Below are positions 1-10,595 of a stretch of DNA of 64,000 bases, piece after piece. The DNA is from Neonectria sp. B-13 (Eukaryota > Ascomycota > Sordariomycetes > Hypocreales > Nectriaceae). The position numbers were made by a program, and so were the translations under genes. The DNA is taken from NCBI GenBank assembly GCA_002682825.1, contig NOKP01000017.1, positions 372,001 through 436,000 of the forward strand, read 5' to 3'. Positions within the stretch are counted from its first letter, which is position 1; every line of letters begins with the position of its first letter. Under the pieces are notes generated by a model that ran no database searches, was not told the DNA's origin, and saw nothing but the letters and a program-made list of their open reading frames with translations.

Positions 1-500
1 ATGAAAATGTCGGGGAGAATCAATGTATGGACATGACAAGCAGAAAGCCGAATCTGAGCATGTTAAGTGACAGACGGGGGCAGGGTTCGGGGAGACGCGG
101 GGTTATGCCATAAGTTGATGGCGCTGAGGCATGACCGCAGATCTCTCCACACGCGCCCCCGCACTTCCGGCCTGAATGGAATCGCAGTGGGGTTGCAATC
201 CGAAAGCCAACACGATGTTCAGTTTTTGGACAACCTCGCTTGCCAACATGACACCGGCATCACACACCCAGAGGTCATTCGACCCGGGGACTGTCGGGAA
301 GAGGCGCAAGGGAGTTTGCCCTTCTAGCCAAACAGTGGAGAATGATCACGGGCTCGGCTAAGTCATATTGGCTTGTTAAAAGCAGGCCTGTACCTATCTT
401 CTATAGCACTACTCTCTTCCGCAATATCGCGGTACATTTGTCTTTCTCAATCCTTCTACACTTTTAAGCTTCAAACTCTCATTCTGAGTTATTGACCATC
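1..500. other. Upstream region of the FAD oxidoreductase gene, no gene seen
   Basis: I see no convincing coding sequence here; the short open frames on both strands overlap each other and resemble nothing. The last 130 bases are pyrimidine-rich with many TC tracts, as expected of a filamentous-fungal promoter and 5' leader for the gene starting at 501. Confidence 0.5.
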
Positions 501-2216
501 ATGGGGGATTTGAGCTCATACACCGAGCCGGAGAACGTTCTGGACAATGGCATCAGTTCTGTAACATCCTGGCAGCAGACTCATCCGACGGCCAAGCCTC
601 AAACATTTTCGACCGACATTCTTGTTGTCGGTGGCGGCCTAGGCGGAGTTGCTGCTGCCCTTGGAGCTTTACGCAGAGGCCGCCGTGTCTTCTTGACTGA
701 GGAGTACGAGTGGCTGGGCGGGCAACTGACCAGTCAAGCCGTCCCTCCAGATGAGCACTGCTGGGTCGAGCAATTCGGCGTCACCCGCTCGTATCGGGCA
801 TTACGCGATGGCATTCGCCAGTTCTACCGAGACCATTATCCTCTGACAGAGGAGGCCAGACAAAGGCCGCATCTTAACCCGGGCGCCGGCCATGTTAGCA
901 AGCTATGCCATGAGCCTCGTGTTGCAGTGGCTGTCATCGACGCAATGCTCATGCCGTATATCGGTGGCGGGAAGCTTGTCATCAAGAAGAGCACGAAACC
1001 TGTCTCGTGTCAGACTGATGAGCAAGGGGCTGTTCGCAGTGTGGCATTCCGTCGACTCGATAGCCGAGATACCTTTACCGTCCAGGCCAGCTATGTCATT
1101 GATGCCACGGAGCTGGGAGATTTGCTACCCATGAGCAACACTCCGTACGTGACCGGATTCGAGTCTCGCAAGGATACCGGGGAGCCTAGCGCACCTGAGG
1201 AGGCGCAACCACACAATTCTCAGGCAGTCTCCATCTGTTTCGCAGTCGAACACATTGAGGGGGAGGATCATACCATTCCAAAGCCTCCGAACTACGACTT
1301 CTGGCGCAAGCGCCACCCAGACTTTTGGGGCGCGCCGCTGCTCGGTCTGAAAGCACCTCATCCACGGACGCTTGAGATAGTTGAACGCGAGTTCACTCCG
1401 AATCCCAACGATGACCCGGCATTGATTTTTGCAGACCAGCGCAAGTCGGGCGGAGATATGAATCTTTGGACTTTCCGCCGTATTGCGGCGCGTGACAATT
1501 TCACGCCTGGGTTCTACCAATCTGATGTGTGTCTCGTCAACTGGCCAATGATTGATTACTTCGAGAAGCCCATTATCGACGTCGATGAACATGAGCTTGA
1601 AGAGCGCCTGAGTGGCGCCGCTTCTTTATCATACAGTATGCTATACTATCTACAAACGGAGTGCCCCAGAGCAGACGGGCGCGGCAAAGGCTACCCTGGG
1701 CTACGACTACGAGGCGACATTACCGGGACAGAACATGGACTCGCAATGGCACCCTATATTCGAGAATCACGCCGTATCAAAGCTGTCACTACTGTTGTCG
1801 AACAGGATCTCTCCTTGGAAGTTCGCGGCGACAAAGGAGCAGTGCAGTATCCCGACAGCGTTGGGGTAGGCATGTACCGCATCGACCTTCATCCGTCTAC
1901 TGGCGGCGACAACTACATCGACGTTGCTTGCTGTCCGTTCCAGATTCCACTGGGCGCCTTGATCCCGCTGGAACGCCCGAACCTGCTTGCGGGTTGCAAA
2001 AACATTGGGACCACGCACATCACCAATGGCTGTTACAGGCTGCACCCGGTCGAATGGAATATTGGCGAGGCAGCAGGCTTGTTGGCCGCCCACTGCCTGG
2101 ACACAGGGCTCTCGCCGCACCAAGTGCAGGGAAAGACGGAATTATTTGGGGAGTTCCATAACGTGCTGCTTCATGAAGGGGTTGAAACGGCATGGCCCGA
2201 TATTTCGGGGTACTAA
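501..2216 (+). CDS. FAD-dependent oxidoreductase (FAD_oxidored / PF12831-like)
   Basis: Single-exon gene of 571 aa. The frame is open a little further upstream, but the first ATG is at 501 (MGDLSSYTEPE). Near residues 37-60 it has a Rossmann dinucleotide-binding motif, DILVVGGGLGGVAAALGALR, followed by an acidic residue after the second strand (LTEEYEWLGGQ). This is the layout of the FAD_oxidored family, in which a flavin is bound at the N terminus. The C-terminal part contains HPVEWNIGEAAGLLAAHCL, which matches the closing FAD-contact helix of such proteins. There is no signal peptide, so a cytosolic location is likely. The substrate cannot be read from the sequence. It stands alone, convergent with the gene at 2712-3692, and nothing links it to the NRPS cluster. 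Confidence 0.85.
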   Translation: MGDLSSYTEPENVLDNGISSVTSWQQTHPTAKPQTFSTDILVVGGGLGGVAAALGALRRGRRVFLTEEYEWLGGQLTSQAVPPDEHCWVEQFGVTRSYRALRDGIRQFYRDHYPLTEEARQRPHLNPGAGHVSKLCHEPRVAVAVIDAMLMPYIGGGKLVIKKSTKPVSCQTDEQGAVRSVAFRRLDSRDTFTVQASYVIDATELGDLLPMSNTPYVTGFESRKDTGEPSAPEEAQPHNSQAVSICFAVEHIEGEDHTIPKPPNYDFWRKRHPDFWGAPLLGLKAPHPRTLEIVEREFTPNPNDDPALIFADQRKSGGDMNLWTFRRIAARDNFTPGFYQSDVCLVNWPMIDYFEKPIIDVDEHELEERLSGAASLSYSMLYYLQTECPRADGRGKGYPGLRLRGDITGTEHGLAMAPYIRESRRIKAVTTVVEQDLSLEVRGDKGAVQYPDSVGVGMYRIDLHPSTGGDNYIDVACCPFQIPLGALIPLERPNLLAGCKNIGTTHITNGCYRLHPVEWNIGEAAGLLAAHCLDTGLSPHQVQGKTELFGEFHNVLLHEGVETAWPDISGY

Positions 2217-2711
2217 ATCGAAGACGCCGAAGCCATTAAAGGCGGACACATATAAGGTCTACAATTCATTTAGTTGAAGCATATACATACAAATCATGTT
2301 GACGCTAAGAGCTATAGGTTTAGAAAGTATTCTGCCGCATTGCCTTGGACGTACGACAATAGTGAAGCTTGAACGTGCGTTTGGTACTAACAGGTTGACC
2401 GTTCGTTTCGCAAGCAGTTACTAGTTCACGGCGGAGCTCCAGCACCGGATTGGGTTTGAAGCAAAGGATTACTACAGAGTTGTACATGTTACGGAGTTCA
2501 ACTAGGCACAACCAGTGGCTAAAAGGAAATAGCGATCAAACACTATGCTTTTTAATGTGCTCTGAATCATTAAGTGGGTTCCATGTATTTTGTTCACATT
2601 CATTTGTGTCATAATTTAGAAGCTGCATAAAGGTTATGTCTCAAATTAGAAACATGGATCAGAAGTAAACCCTCCAATGTCCCGCTTGATGTCCTCCACA
2701 GGGGCTCGCAC
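2217..2711. other. Convergent intergenic region, no gene seen
   Basis: Between two convergent genes, so it should hold both 3' ends. No coding potential, RNA gene or repeat was recognised. Confidence 0.5.
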
Positions 2712-3692
2712 CTAAGCAGCCTTCGCCCAGGCAATGGTCGCGCCGAGGCGGTCACCCGACTCGTAGAACAGGTACGTCTCGCCCCGGTATGTGACGATCT
2801 CTGGAGAGGCGACACGCCCAACATCGTCGCCAGTGCCGCTGGCCTTGTGAAGCAATATGGGTACGGAGCCGACCTGACGCAGTGTGCGGTCAATGGTTCG
2901 GGCGTAGCTCTTGCCGCTGGAGGCATGGTAGATAACGTAGAGCTGCCCATTCCACTCCCAAAGGCTGCCGCCCGAGACGTTACTTCCCTCCTCGGAGCCG
3001 GGCTTCACGACGTAGTCAGGGTCCACGGTCCAGCTCCGTCCGTCAGCCGACTCGGCCAGTCGGATGCGGCGCACATTGTCGCGCTCGTTGCCCATGTAGA
3101 ACATGCCATAGGCGTAGCCGGAGGACGGGTTGCGGTGCGTGAAGACGCGTGCGTAGCTCGTCTCGGTAACGTTGGGCCCTCCCATACTGTTGTCCACCGC
3201 AATACCGCCGTATTCGAAGTTCACGCCGTCGTTAGTCTCCGCCCAGCGGGTCTGGGAGTTGCTACCGTGGAAGTACACGAACAAGCGGCCAGCTTGCGTG
3301 TTCCATTTCGCGTCTGGGCTGGAGACGTGAGGCACCGAGTAGTGTCCCGCCCACACGTTCGAGATGACCGGATTGTTGGCGTACTCGGTCCAGGGTCCGT
3401 CGGGAGTGTCCGCGTACATGAGCGAGATACCGCCAGGGTTGTCGTGCGGTGCGTAGTAGAGGTACCACTCTCCGATGGGGTCCTTCAGGTAAACACTGGC
3501 ATGGAATACGCTGGGGAAGATGAACTCGTCCGTCGGATTGTATTTAAGCTTGGATTTGTCCGTCACCACTCCCTTGTAGCTAAACACCGGCCAGCCAGCT
3601 GGTGGCGGTGCCACCTGAGCGATTGTGAGCGTCGCTACAAGCGCGCCCACAAACAGACGGAGCGTCGTCGCTGTTTTGGTTCCAGTCTTCAT
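2712..3692 (-). CDS. Secreted five-bladed beta-propeller protein, glycosyl hydrolase 43/62-like
   Basis: One exon, 326 aa, ATG at 3692. The first 25 or so residues (basic start, LRLFVGALVATLTIAQ) form a secretion signal. The rest has repeated propeller-blade features seen in arabinanase/sucrase-type hydrolases: FIFPSVFHASVYLKDPIGEWY, an acidic-aromatic YADTPDGPWTEY blade edge, GRLFVYFHGS, YGMFYMGNERDNVRRIRLAESADGRSW, and ASPEIVTYRGETYLFYESGD. Such folds hydrolyse arabinose- or fructose-containing glycans, but I cannot confirm the catalytic acid triad by eye, so enzymatic activity is an inference. A TATA-like element lies at 3803-3811, about 110 bases upstream of the start. It is most likely an extracellular carbohydrate-active or carbohydrate-binding protein. 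Confidence 0.75.
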   Translation of the reverse strand: MKTGTKTATTLRLFVGALVATLTIAQVAPPPAGWPVFSYKGVVTDKSKLKYNPTDEFIFPSVFHASVYLKDPIGEWYLYYAPHDNPGGISLMYADTPDGPWTEYANNPVISNVWAGHYSVPHVSSPDAKWNTQAGRLFVYFHGSNSQTRWAETNDGVNFEYGGIAVDNSMGGPNVTETSYARVFTHRNPSSGYAYGMFYMGNERDNVRRIRLAESADGRSWTVDPDYVVKPGSEEGSNVSGGSLWEWNGQLYVIYHASSGKSYARTIDRTLRQVGSVPILLHKASGTGDDVGRVASPEIVTYRGETYLFYESGDRLGATIAWAKAA

Positions 3693-3802
3693 GGTGCAAG
3701 ATGCGGTTTTCGTTTACTCTGAAGGCTAGTAATGTAGTGATGGATTGATTGTTGTGTATTTTCAGGAGTGCCATCCGTTGCCTCTAGAGTTCTTTACACT
3801 TC

Positions 3803-3811
3803 CATTTATAT
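3803..3811 (-). promoter_or_regulatory. TATA-like element of the 2712-3692 gene
   Basis: On the minus strand the sequence reads CATATAAAT, about 110 bases before the ATG at 3692. The position suits a fungal TATA box followed by a leader. Confidence 0.35.
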
Positions 3812-3950
3812 GTTAGGTGTCAGGAATCCTTCGGGCTCGGACCGATCCTCCCCGACTCATCATGTCGCGTAATCCCAGGGACCGAGAGTCCCCGAGACAC
3901 TCTGAAGTTGGGACAGCGAATCCGCTTATGCAGAGTCCGGGGAAGATCCA

Positions 3951-4099
3951 CTACCCCGCAAGTCGGGCGCGTAGCCGAGATTTGATGAGCTGCAAATCCG
4001 CCCAACCATGATGATTGCTTTGCTGCCTCCCGAGGAGAGCTATGGGGGAGGACTAACCACCCTGCAATCTGGGTGTATAGCCGAGCTTAGATGAGCTGC
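3951..4099 (+). repeat. Two-copy diverged direct repeat
   Basis: Copies at 3951-3993 and 4053-4099 share the order CTA-CC-CGCAA/CTGCAA ... GGG ... TAGCCGAG ... GATGAGCTGC. Several differences are C-to-T or G-to-A. The rest of 3693-4394 shows no gene. It may be a small tandem duplication in the promoter of the beta-propeller gene. Confidence 0.4.
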
Positions 4100-4394
4100 G
4101 AGAGGACGGAATGGAGGAATGCATCGAAGGAGGAAATTGTATGGTATTCAAGGCTGGCTACCTAATGTATTGAAGTAGGACTATCGAATGGATCAATCTT
4201 GTAGTGTTTCACGAAAATCATAATCAAAGCCAAAGATTATTTGGGAGAGATTTTTGCCAATCTGCAGGTGGAATGACAAGATAAAGACGTTGAGTTTGGT
4301 GTAAGGTATTTGGGCTTCCGTACAAGTCACCAATCTTGGTGACCTGCAACAGCTGTATGAGGAGTATATAAATCACAAGACATATACTAAACTA

Positions 4395-4694
4395 TTACCT
4401 ATCACTTGCCCCTTTGCGCAACACAGGCGACACAAACACTTCATTGCCAGTCCAGGTAGCCTCAACACCAGGCGGCATGCCCAAAGCCTTGGCCTTCCGC
4501 ATCCACTCGGTTGTTGGTAGGACGTCGATCTTGGTGCCGAGCTTCTCCTTGTACATGCCCACGAGGTCCGACAGCAAGTATCGGGTTTGGCTGCAGTAAT
4601 TGTGCACGGCAAACGGTTTGCGGGGATCGTGAGCATACGCCTTAGCCAAAAATTCGGGCACCACGTCGCTGACTTCGATGACGTCAAGCTTCAA
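4395..4694 (-). pseudogene. Fragment of a reductase-like C terminus (possibly a thioester-reductase domain)
   Basis: An open frame of about 99 codons with good protein character but no ATG: the first in-frame triplets are preceded by a stop. Features such as DVIEVSDVVPEFLAKAY, KPFAVHNYCSQTRYLLSDLV and IDVLPTTEWMRKAKALG resemble the end of male-sterility/thioester-reductase domains found at the C terminus of adenylate-forming reductases or NRPS-like enzymes. There a V-x-V-D-x-V-A segment is followed by a PxxW helix. The family assignment is weak. It is either a decayed remnant or a last exon whose upstream exons have been lost; I found no matching upstream exon in 4695-5700. Confidence 0.35.
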
Positions 4695-5735
4695 CTTGCT
4701 GTTTGATCATGCTGTATGCTGTGCTTTCAAATGACAAACCACTTCATCGGCCATAAATGCTACTCCACACAGCTTGCAAATAATAAATAGAGACTTGGGC
4801 AAATGAATAAATGGCTCTAGAATGATAGTTTAGTGTCTATTTTGGACCGGGGGATTATTAGTCCTAAATGGACTCTATTCAATCTTGGCGCTCATGGGTG
4901 TGCGGGCTGGATGGGTTATGCTCTTACATACACAATGCTCCTCTACTAACCCTACGATGGGCCATGGAAAAGGAACTGGCCCTAGAGTTTGGTTTGCACA
5001 AGTGCGAGACCCCGGATTGCGCAAAGGAGCTACGCGAGTGGTAAGAGTATCAGGCAAAGGAGGGCTTGCCGACTGAGTCTATAAGTTCAGAGCCTACACC
5101 AGCACTAACAACAACATCTGCAAACATGGGCGGGAACGAGGCCTCATTAGCTCAACCTTCATTTTAGACGGGAATGAGCCTCCCGACTACAACTCCTGCA
5201 GCAGCTAGTGATGACTTTGGTACAGGGGGAAGGGAGGACACTGGACCACAGAGCAGCCGCCAATGCAGGTAAACAGACACTCACTCTCTTGTTTATAGAA
5301 GGCTTGCAATTTGCTATTAATTATAGCCTCGCTGAGTAGATTCTTATACTCAGCAGATGTATAGCCTTTACTTATTGTATACTACTTATCACTAGTGAAG
5401 AGAGCAAAGCCTAGGTCATTAGTGAATACTGACGACCAGCAAGGGTTAGTACAACAAGTATAGGCGATTGATTAGATAGCAAAACTCTACACTGTCTAGA
5501 TAAAAGTGGTTTCGCTTCTGCTGGCCTACCATTCTTGTTCATTAGTTACCACTGTTGCTACGTAATTCTCAACTCGACGTGGTTATAATAACAATCATCA
5601 TGTAAGAGGCATATTAACCACTAAAAGCTCTTACGGAAAGTCTCGATTCAAACGAATTAGGGCCACGTTTTCTAGCCGTTACTCCAACGCCCTACTCCCA
5701 AGTCCCTGGAAACAGGTAATAATGATTAAGCCCTA
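4695..5735. other. Gene-poor stretch, no feature identified
   Basis: Short, stop-rich frames only. It lies between two gene remnants and may be decayed coding DNA, but I see no recognisable domain. Confidence 0.4.
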
Positions 5736-6480
5736 GACTAGGTGATTGGGACAACAGGCCAGGTGGTCGATTATGACGGTTATGGTACGCACGTAGTCTC
5801 TCGCCATGAAGATTGCACCAGCCGCAGACATATTTGTGGCTCGCATTGCGAAGAAGAAGGAAGATCTGCAGAATGCAGCCGCCAACATCGCAAAAGTAAG
5901 ACAGCGGCATGCTGCTCGACTTTATACATTAGCTGACTCCATAGAAGGCAATTGCATGGGCAACGAACCGTGAGGAGGCAAATGCAGACACTATTTCTAC
6001 GTCAATATGGTTCTAAGATGAGCTGTATGTGGATGGAGAACGGGTTATAAGCAAGGCAATCTTTGGCGCAATGCATCATTGAGACGGCTAGGTCTTATTC
6101 TTTGCAGCAAACGGCGGAGGCAACTAGCCACAACTGGCTCGACGCGCGAGGCGTTCCCCGTCTGCGCAACTGACCACGAAGGCATCTTTCAGGGTTCTAA
6201 CCCTATGCCAGATCTTTTGGGAGCGCCTATCTTTGATACCCTTGGGAAAGACGTTCCAGGTGTATGTCTGAGCACACAGGACGAGGAAATTCGCAGGACC
6301 GGAACATCGATTGCCACACCTATAGCAGCTGGGACTGCCGTAGCAATTTTGGGCTATGTGCGACTGGGCTTTGCATCAGTGAGATTAGGCAAAGATTCGC
6401 ACGTAGAAACACTCTGGACAAAGTGTGGCATGGATTCAGCGCATTGAAGGCTCAGTTATAAGGCTACATCCAACTCCATT
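5736..6480 (+). pseudogene. Broken subtilisin-like serine protease (S8) gene
   Basis: Pieces of a subtilase catalytic domain appear in order but in different frames. Around 5780-5800 there is a GYGTHVVS block carrying the catalytic His. From 5807 in another frame comes MKIAPAADIFVARIAKKKEDLQ, then AIAWATNREEANADTIS, then V-L-F-F-A-A-N-G-G-G-N around 6090. In the final frame come FPVCATDHEG and RTGTSIATPIAAGTAVAILG, containing the catalytic Ser motif G-T-S-x-A-T-P near 6300. Lesions visible are a one-base shift at about 5805, in-frame stops TAA 6014-6016 and TGA 6080-6082 and further stops just after, and another frame change before 6140. Related fungal subtilases often sit at the C terminus of large ankyrin/NACHT-type proteins. 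The Asp of the triad was not located. The frame changes and stops make function unlikely. Confidence 0.7.
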
Positions 6481-7203
6481 TCCCCAGCTTGGTCACAGCA
6501 GCTCCACAGGTCAACATAGTCCTCATCTCCACTATCCAAGGATCTGTCACAAATCTGTGCGCCACTTTGGTCTAGAACACCACTCAAAACGCTCGCCTTG
6601 GTATTCGTCACCAATAGAGAAGATGACCAGGTCCACGTCCCGGTGCCAGATCGTAATCACCTCCCATCACATTGGATAAGCGAGGTACGCTAAGATTTTA
6701 ACATCCCTGTGGATTAAGCCTGGGCGTTAGCCGCTTGACAGTCGGATAGCTCTTCCGTCACTTGCGATTCGACAACCATAAAGAACGCTTACTCTGTGCG
6801 TGGGTCCGCACCAGGCTAAGACCTTGACTCAGCTGATGTCAGGATAGACCTAGCCCGTAGTGGTTTCGCATCTCCGATGGGTTGTGTCTGTGCGAGCGCC
6901 CTGACAGCGCTATCCCAGGTAACATAAAGCTATTGACGTTGCGGACGCACGTGGAAGGATCAGTGACAGTATTCCAGACCAGTCGACGGCGTCAAGCATC
7001 CCCTGTGGCGTGCGTAAGGGCTTGTTCCCGGGTCCCTGGGATCCGGATCCTGATACTAAATGTGAAGCAATCCCAAGGCCTTTACGACTCGTAACGTGCC
7101 GCACTTCCGAAGCAACTCGCTGTGCCGCAATATTATCCTCCCCAGTCTACTTAATGCAGTAGGGTATTTGCTTTTTCCTCTTTCCCATCGTACCATTTTA
7201 ATC
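6481..7203. other. Intergenic, no gene seen
   Basis: Possibly includes the decayed tail of the subtilase gene and the promoter of the protoglobin gene. No motif recognised. Confidence 0.4.
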
Positions 7204-8058
7204 ATGGCTGCTACTCCCGAACACATCGATCGCAAGGCGCTCTACACGAGCCTAGAGGCGCGCATCGACTACCTCCACAAGTTCTTGGACTTCAATGACC
7301 GTGCGTACAACTACCTAATTGCGTGCTTGGTCTTTGCTAAACATGTTCCACAGGCGATCTGGAAGCTTTGGCCTTTGGGTCAAAGTTCGTCCAAGATCTC
7401 ATCCCTGCCGTTGTCCACATCGTCTACCAGAAGCTCCTCCAATTCGACATCACAGCTCGAGCTTTTCAGATACGAGACACACGCTCAGAGGTACCGCTTC
7501 AGAATGTGTTGAGCGAGGATAGCCCCGAGCTTCAGGAGAGGAGGAATTTCTTGAACTCGTACCTCAAGAAAATATGCTCTGACCAGTCCAAGATGGCGTT
7601 CTGGGAGTACCTTGACAACGTGGGGTAAGTTGCTCCTGTCCCTGGCTCAATCGTTTGTTGCATTGAAGGCCTACTAATCAATGGTTGTTGGCAGGTCAAT
7701 GCATGTTGGACTTAACAGAAACAAACCCTTACAAGTCGAATACATCCATATTAGTGCGACACTTTGTCTGATTCAACACGTCCTGACAGAAGCAATCCTG
7801 TCCCACAATGCCCTCCCCATGTCACGCCGAACTTCGATGGTTAAGGCTCTAAGCAAGGTTATCTGGATACAAAATGATCTTTTCGCCAAGTGGTACGTGC
7901 GGGACGGAGAGGAGTTCATCGGCAATCCAGCCGCCGCCGCATCAGGGGCTGAACATTCTTCTTCTGCTACCGATGTCGCATCGAAGGAGTCTGCTACCTC
8001 TTCTTGTCCTTTTAGCGGCATGGCAGGTGGTATGCAAGGGTTGGGACTCGGAGACTAA
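7204..8058 (+). CDS. Fungal protoglobin / globin-sensor-like protein
   Basis: Three exons, 7204-7300, 7354-7624 and 7695-8058, with GT..AG introns of 53 and 70 bp that keep the frame; 243 aa. The protein starts MAATPEHIDRKALYTSLEARID and continues YLHKFLDFNDRDLEALAFG, FVQDLIPAVVHIVYQKLLQFD and MHVGLNRNKPLQVEYIHI, then an all-helical segment. This is the order seen in the protoglobin family (PF11563). The His in the MHVG block is the likely proximal haem ligand. The C-terminal 50 residues are Ala/Ser-rich with a CPF motif and look disordered. There is no fused output domain, so it may be a stand-alone O2/NO/CO-binding haem protein. The role is unknown and no neighbour hints at one. Confidence 0.8.
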
Positions 8059-10595
8059 GCCGGTATTACGCACCCAGGGTTTAGGTTATAAGTTTTGAGT
8101 TATATCCAGGCAGATAACAGAACTAGAAGATTAATCTAATTATATATCTCGCACGTCGCAAAAGACGGGAGAAGTGTTCGCCGCCAAATTGACTGGGTTG
8201 TATCATATTTTGAAGACTACTTTGCTTCAGATATTGGTGGCGATGCAGAGCAAGCTCCTTCGTTTGCTCATAGTCATTGATTCAGTTGCAGTGTACAAGG
8301 CAATCAACGCTGTGTCCAGTTGACTTCTTCGCATAGAAATCTCCATCATCTGTGGACTCCATTTCTCACGTGTAAGAGAAACTGATGGCTTTGACCTGGT
8401 GATGTTTTCTGGCCGTGTTGTTATAGAGTCATGCAGAGCATTATGATGTTGTGGCTTTCACACCCAAGGTTACAAATCAGGACCCAGGCTTGACCTTGTA
8501 TCTCACGATGCGCTTCCAGCGTAACTCAGGTGGGCCATTAGAGACACTAGCTTCCCAGTAGATAGCAGGGGGCCATGTGCTAACCTAACCTAGGGCATTG
8601 AACCGAGGTTCAGGTAAGAACCAATTCCGCTAAGCTTGCAGGCATCAACCGCAACAAGGAATAATTGCCTTATCACCCGCTAGCAGACAAGCTATGTCGC
8701 AATAATTCAGATACCCTCACAATGGGCGATTGGGTTCCGTCCCGTGCCATCTGTGGCGCGTCATCTTCGAGGCTGGCGGTTGTAGCATCGAGTTCCCCTC
8801 CACGACAGGAACGTCATATCTGAATCCGACTTGGAGTGGCTTTCTGACAATGATGTGTTGGGCTTATGGCCAGAATCTTTGGAACCTATCAAGTCCGCCA
8901 TCGCTTCCTAGCTACGCTCTGTTCTCTTGGACTGAACGTTTAGTAGGGCCTTCCTCACCGGGCAGTTCACAAGCGGTTGGTACGTAAGTATGCCGAGTCC
9001 CGCCCCTCCAGCCAATAGCGAAGACTAAGTCAGCACACACAGTGACATGCATCTCTCACAGGGTACAAATGTAAGACTCCATCATCATAGGACCTTTCTG
9101 ATTCGTTTTAGGCCTACCAGGGAATCTTCAACAGATATAGCATGCACTGCATACTTAAGATATAGAGGCAGCTCAGTTTGATTCATCTCACTAGCAGCTT
9201 AGTTATGAAAGCTCCGTGGCCGGAGAAGCTGTCTTCCCTTTTGGCAAACTCCCCGACTAGATTCGACGAAGAATCCTCATGCTACTCTCCGTCCTCGAGA
9301 TCTCAGGCTTGAAGATTTCATGACGAACCATATCCTCAACTCAACCCTGGCCTAGGGTTTGGAGACAGCTATTCAGGGAAGGGATACCGTAGATTTGGGA
9401 AGCAGCGGATGTTCCCCCGGCATGTCTAAGCCTATATCATCCTCAGATCGTCAGAGATAAGCATCAGTCACGGGCCCATCCATCATCGAAGGAGCAAACT
9501 TGACCACCCCAGCTCGCGCGAAACCTCCATCCTCAGATGCCCTGAGACTGTTGTATTCATCACTTACGACATTTTCCTGCAGCTAACTCCTCAGATTAAC
9601 CCCGAATCTCACTACGATATGCAACGCCAACAGATTGATCTCACGTTGAACTTTCCCACCCAGCCTCCTCCAACTTGCAGTTTGTTCTTCAAGTTCATCT
9701 TACCGGTGGCCTTCTGCCAGACCCCAAGGCATACAGGGAGAATTCTCAGGCAACAACTTTCCCATTGCTCTTACTTAGACATTGATGCAGCTCGTGCAAG
9801 GGCGTCCATCCCCGTGGCCTCGTTTGAGCCGGTTTATGGGTAGCAAAGAAACTTGAGCGACCCATAGAAGTTCCCGATGACTCACAGTCTCTGCCTGCGT
9901 GCAGTTCTTCGGCCACCTTCACCTCTGCAGGACCCGTTCAGGTATCGTGGTCCTGGGATGGCCTCACCGAGGCCACCGCGCAATGGTCACCATCATTCTG
10001 GTTGTCCAACAAAAGACGGTGACCTTGACTAGCACGGTTCAACGGCCACATACCGTAGCCACATTCACCATGGACCAGAGCGAGAACCAATTCACACCTG
10101 GACAAAGCCTAAGAATTCAGTACATATCCTTCGCACTGGGTTGGCTACCACAGCTAGGCTCACCAACAGACACAACAAAGATCCCGCTGTAATATTGCAA
10201 TAAAGTGGGCTTTGTCGAGCCCAGGCTTACGCTCATGCTCGCGCTAGAGTGGATTGAGAATTGTCCTGAAATTTTACGTACTTTTTTCTTCCTGGTTTCC
10301 TGCCTTATTTTCGTTTGTCAGTGCAACCGCGCTCCCCAGGTGACAGGGTCAGGCTGCAGGAAAGTGGTGATAATATGCGCTCGATTTAGACCCAAGAGAT
10401 CCTCGCTATGAAATTATAATCATCTTAGTCTCACACAATTCACGGAACGGCGTTTAGCAGCTTTCAGGAATGAAACTTTTGATAGATGATTACTGACTCT
10501 TGGGTAGATGTAAGATCCTGCTCCTACTATTCTTACAGCGCTACAGCCCTATCTCATAACAAAGCTAGCTACCTTCGCATTTCCACCGCGACGTC
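8059..10595. other. 2.5-kb stretch without a recognisable gene
   Basis: Frames are short and interrupted. Slightly protein-like pieces occur near 8730-8987 and 9900-10190 (for example a segment reading SSATFTSAGPVQVSW), but I cannot join them into a gene or assign a family. The last part is the 3' flank of the NRPS. It is either decayed coding DNA or spacer. Confidence 0.4.

Noticed and set aside
492..500. Extended start of the FAD oxidoreductase
   Set aside because: The extra codons begin with TTG; the first ATG at 501 suits a nuclear fungal gene.
2847..3722. 291-codon plus-strand frame over the beta-propeller gene
   Set aside because: Antisense shadow: the minus strand has a signal peptide and propeller motifs, while the plus-strand product is low-complexity Val/Arg/Ala sequence.
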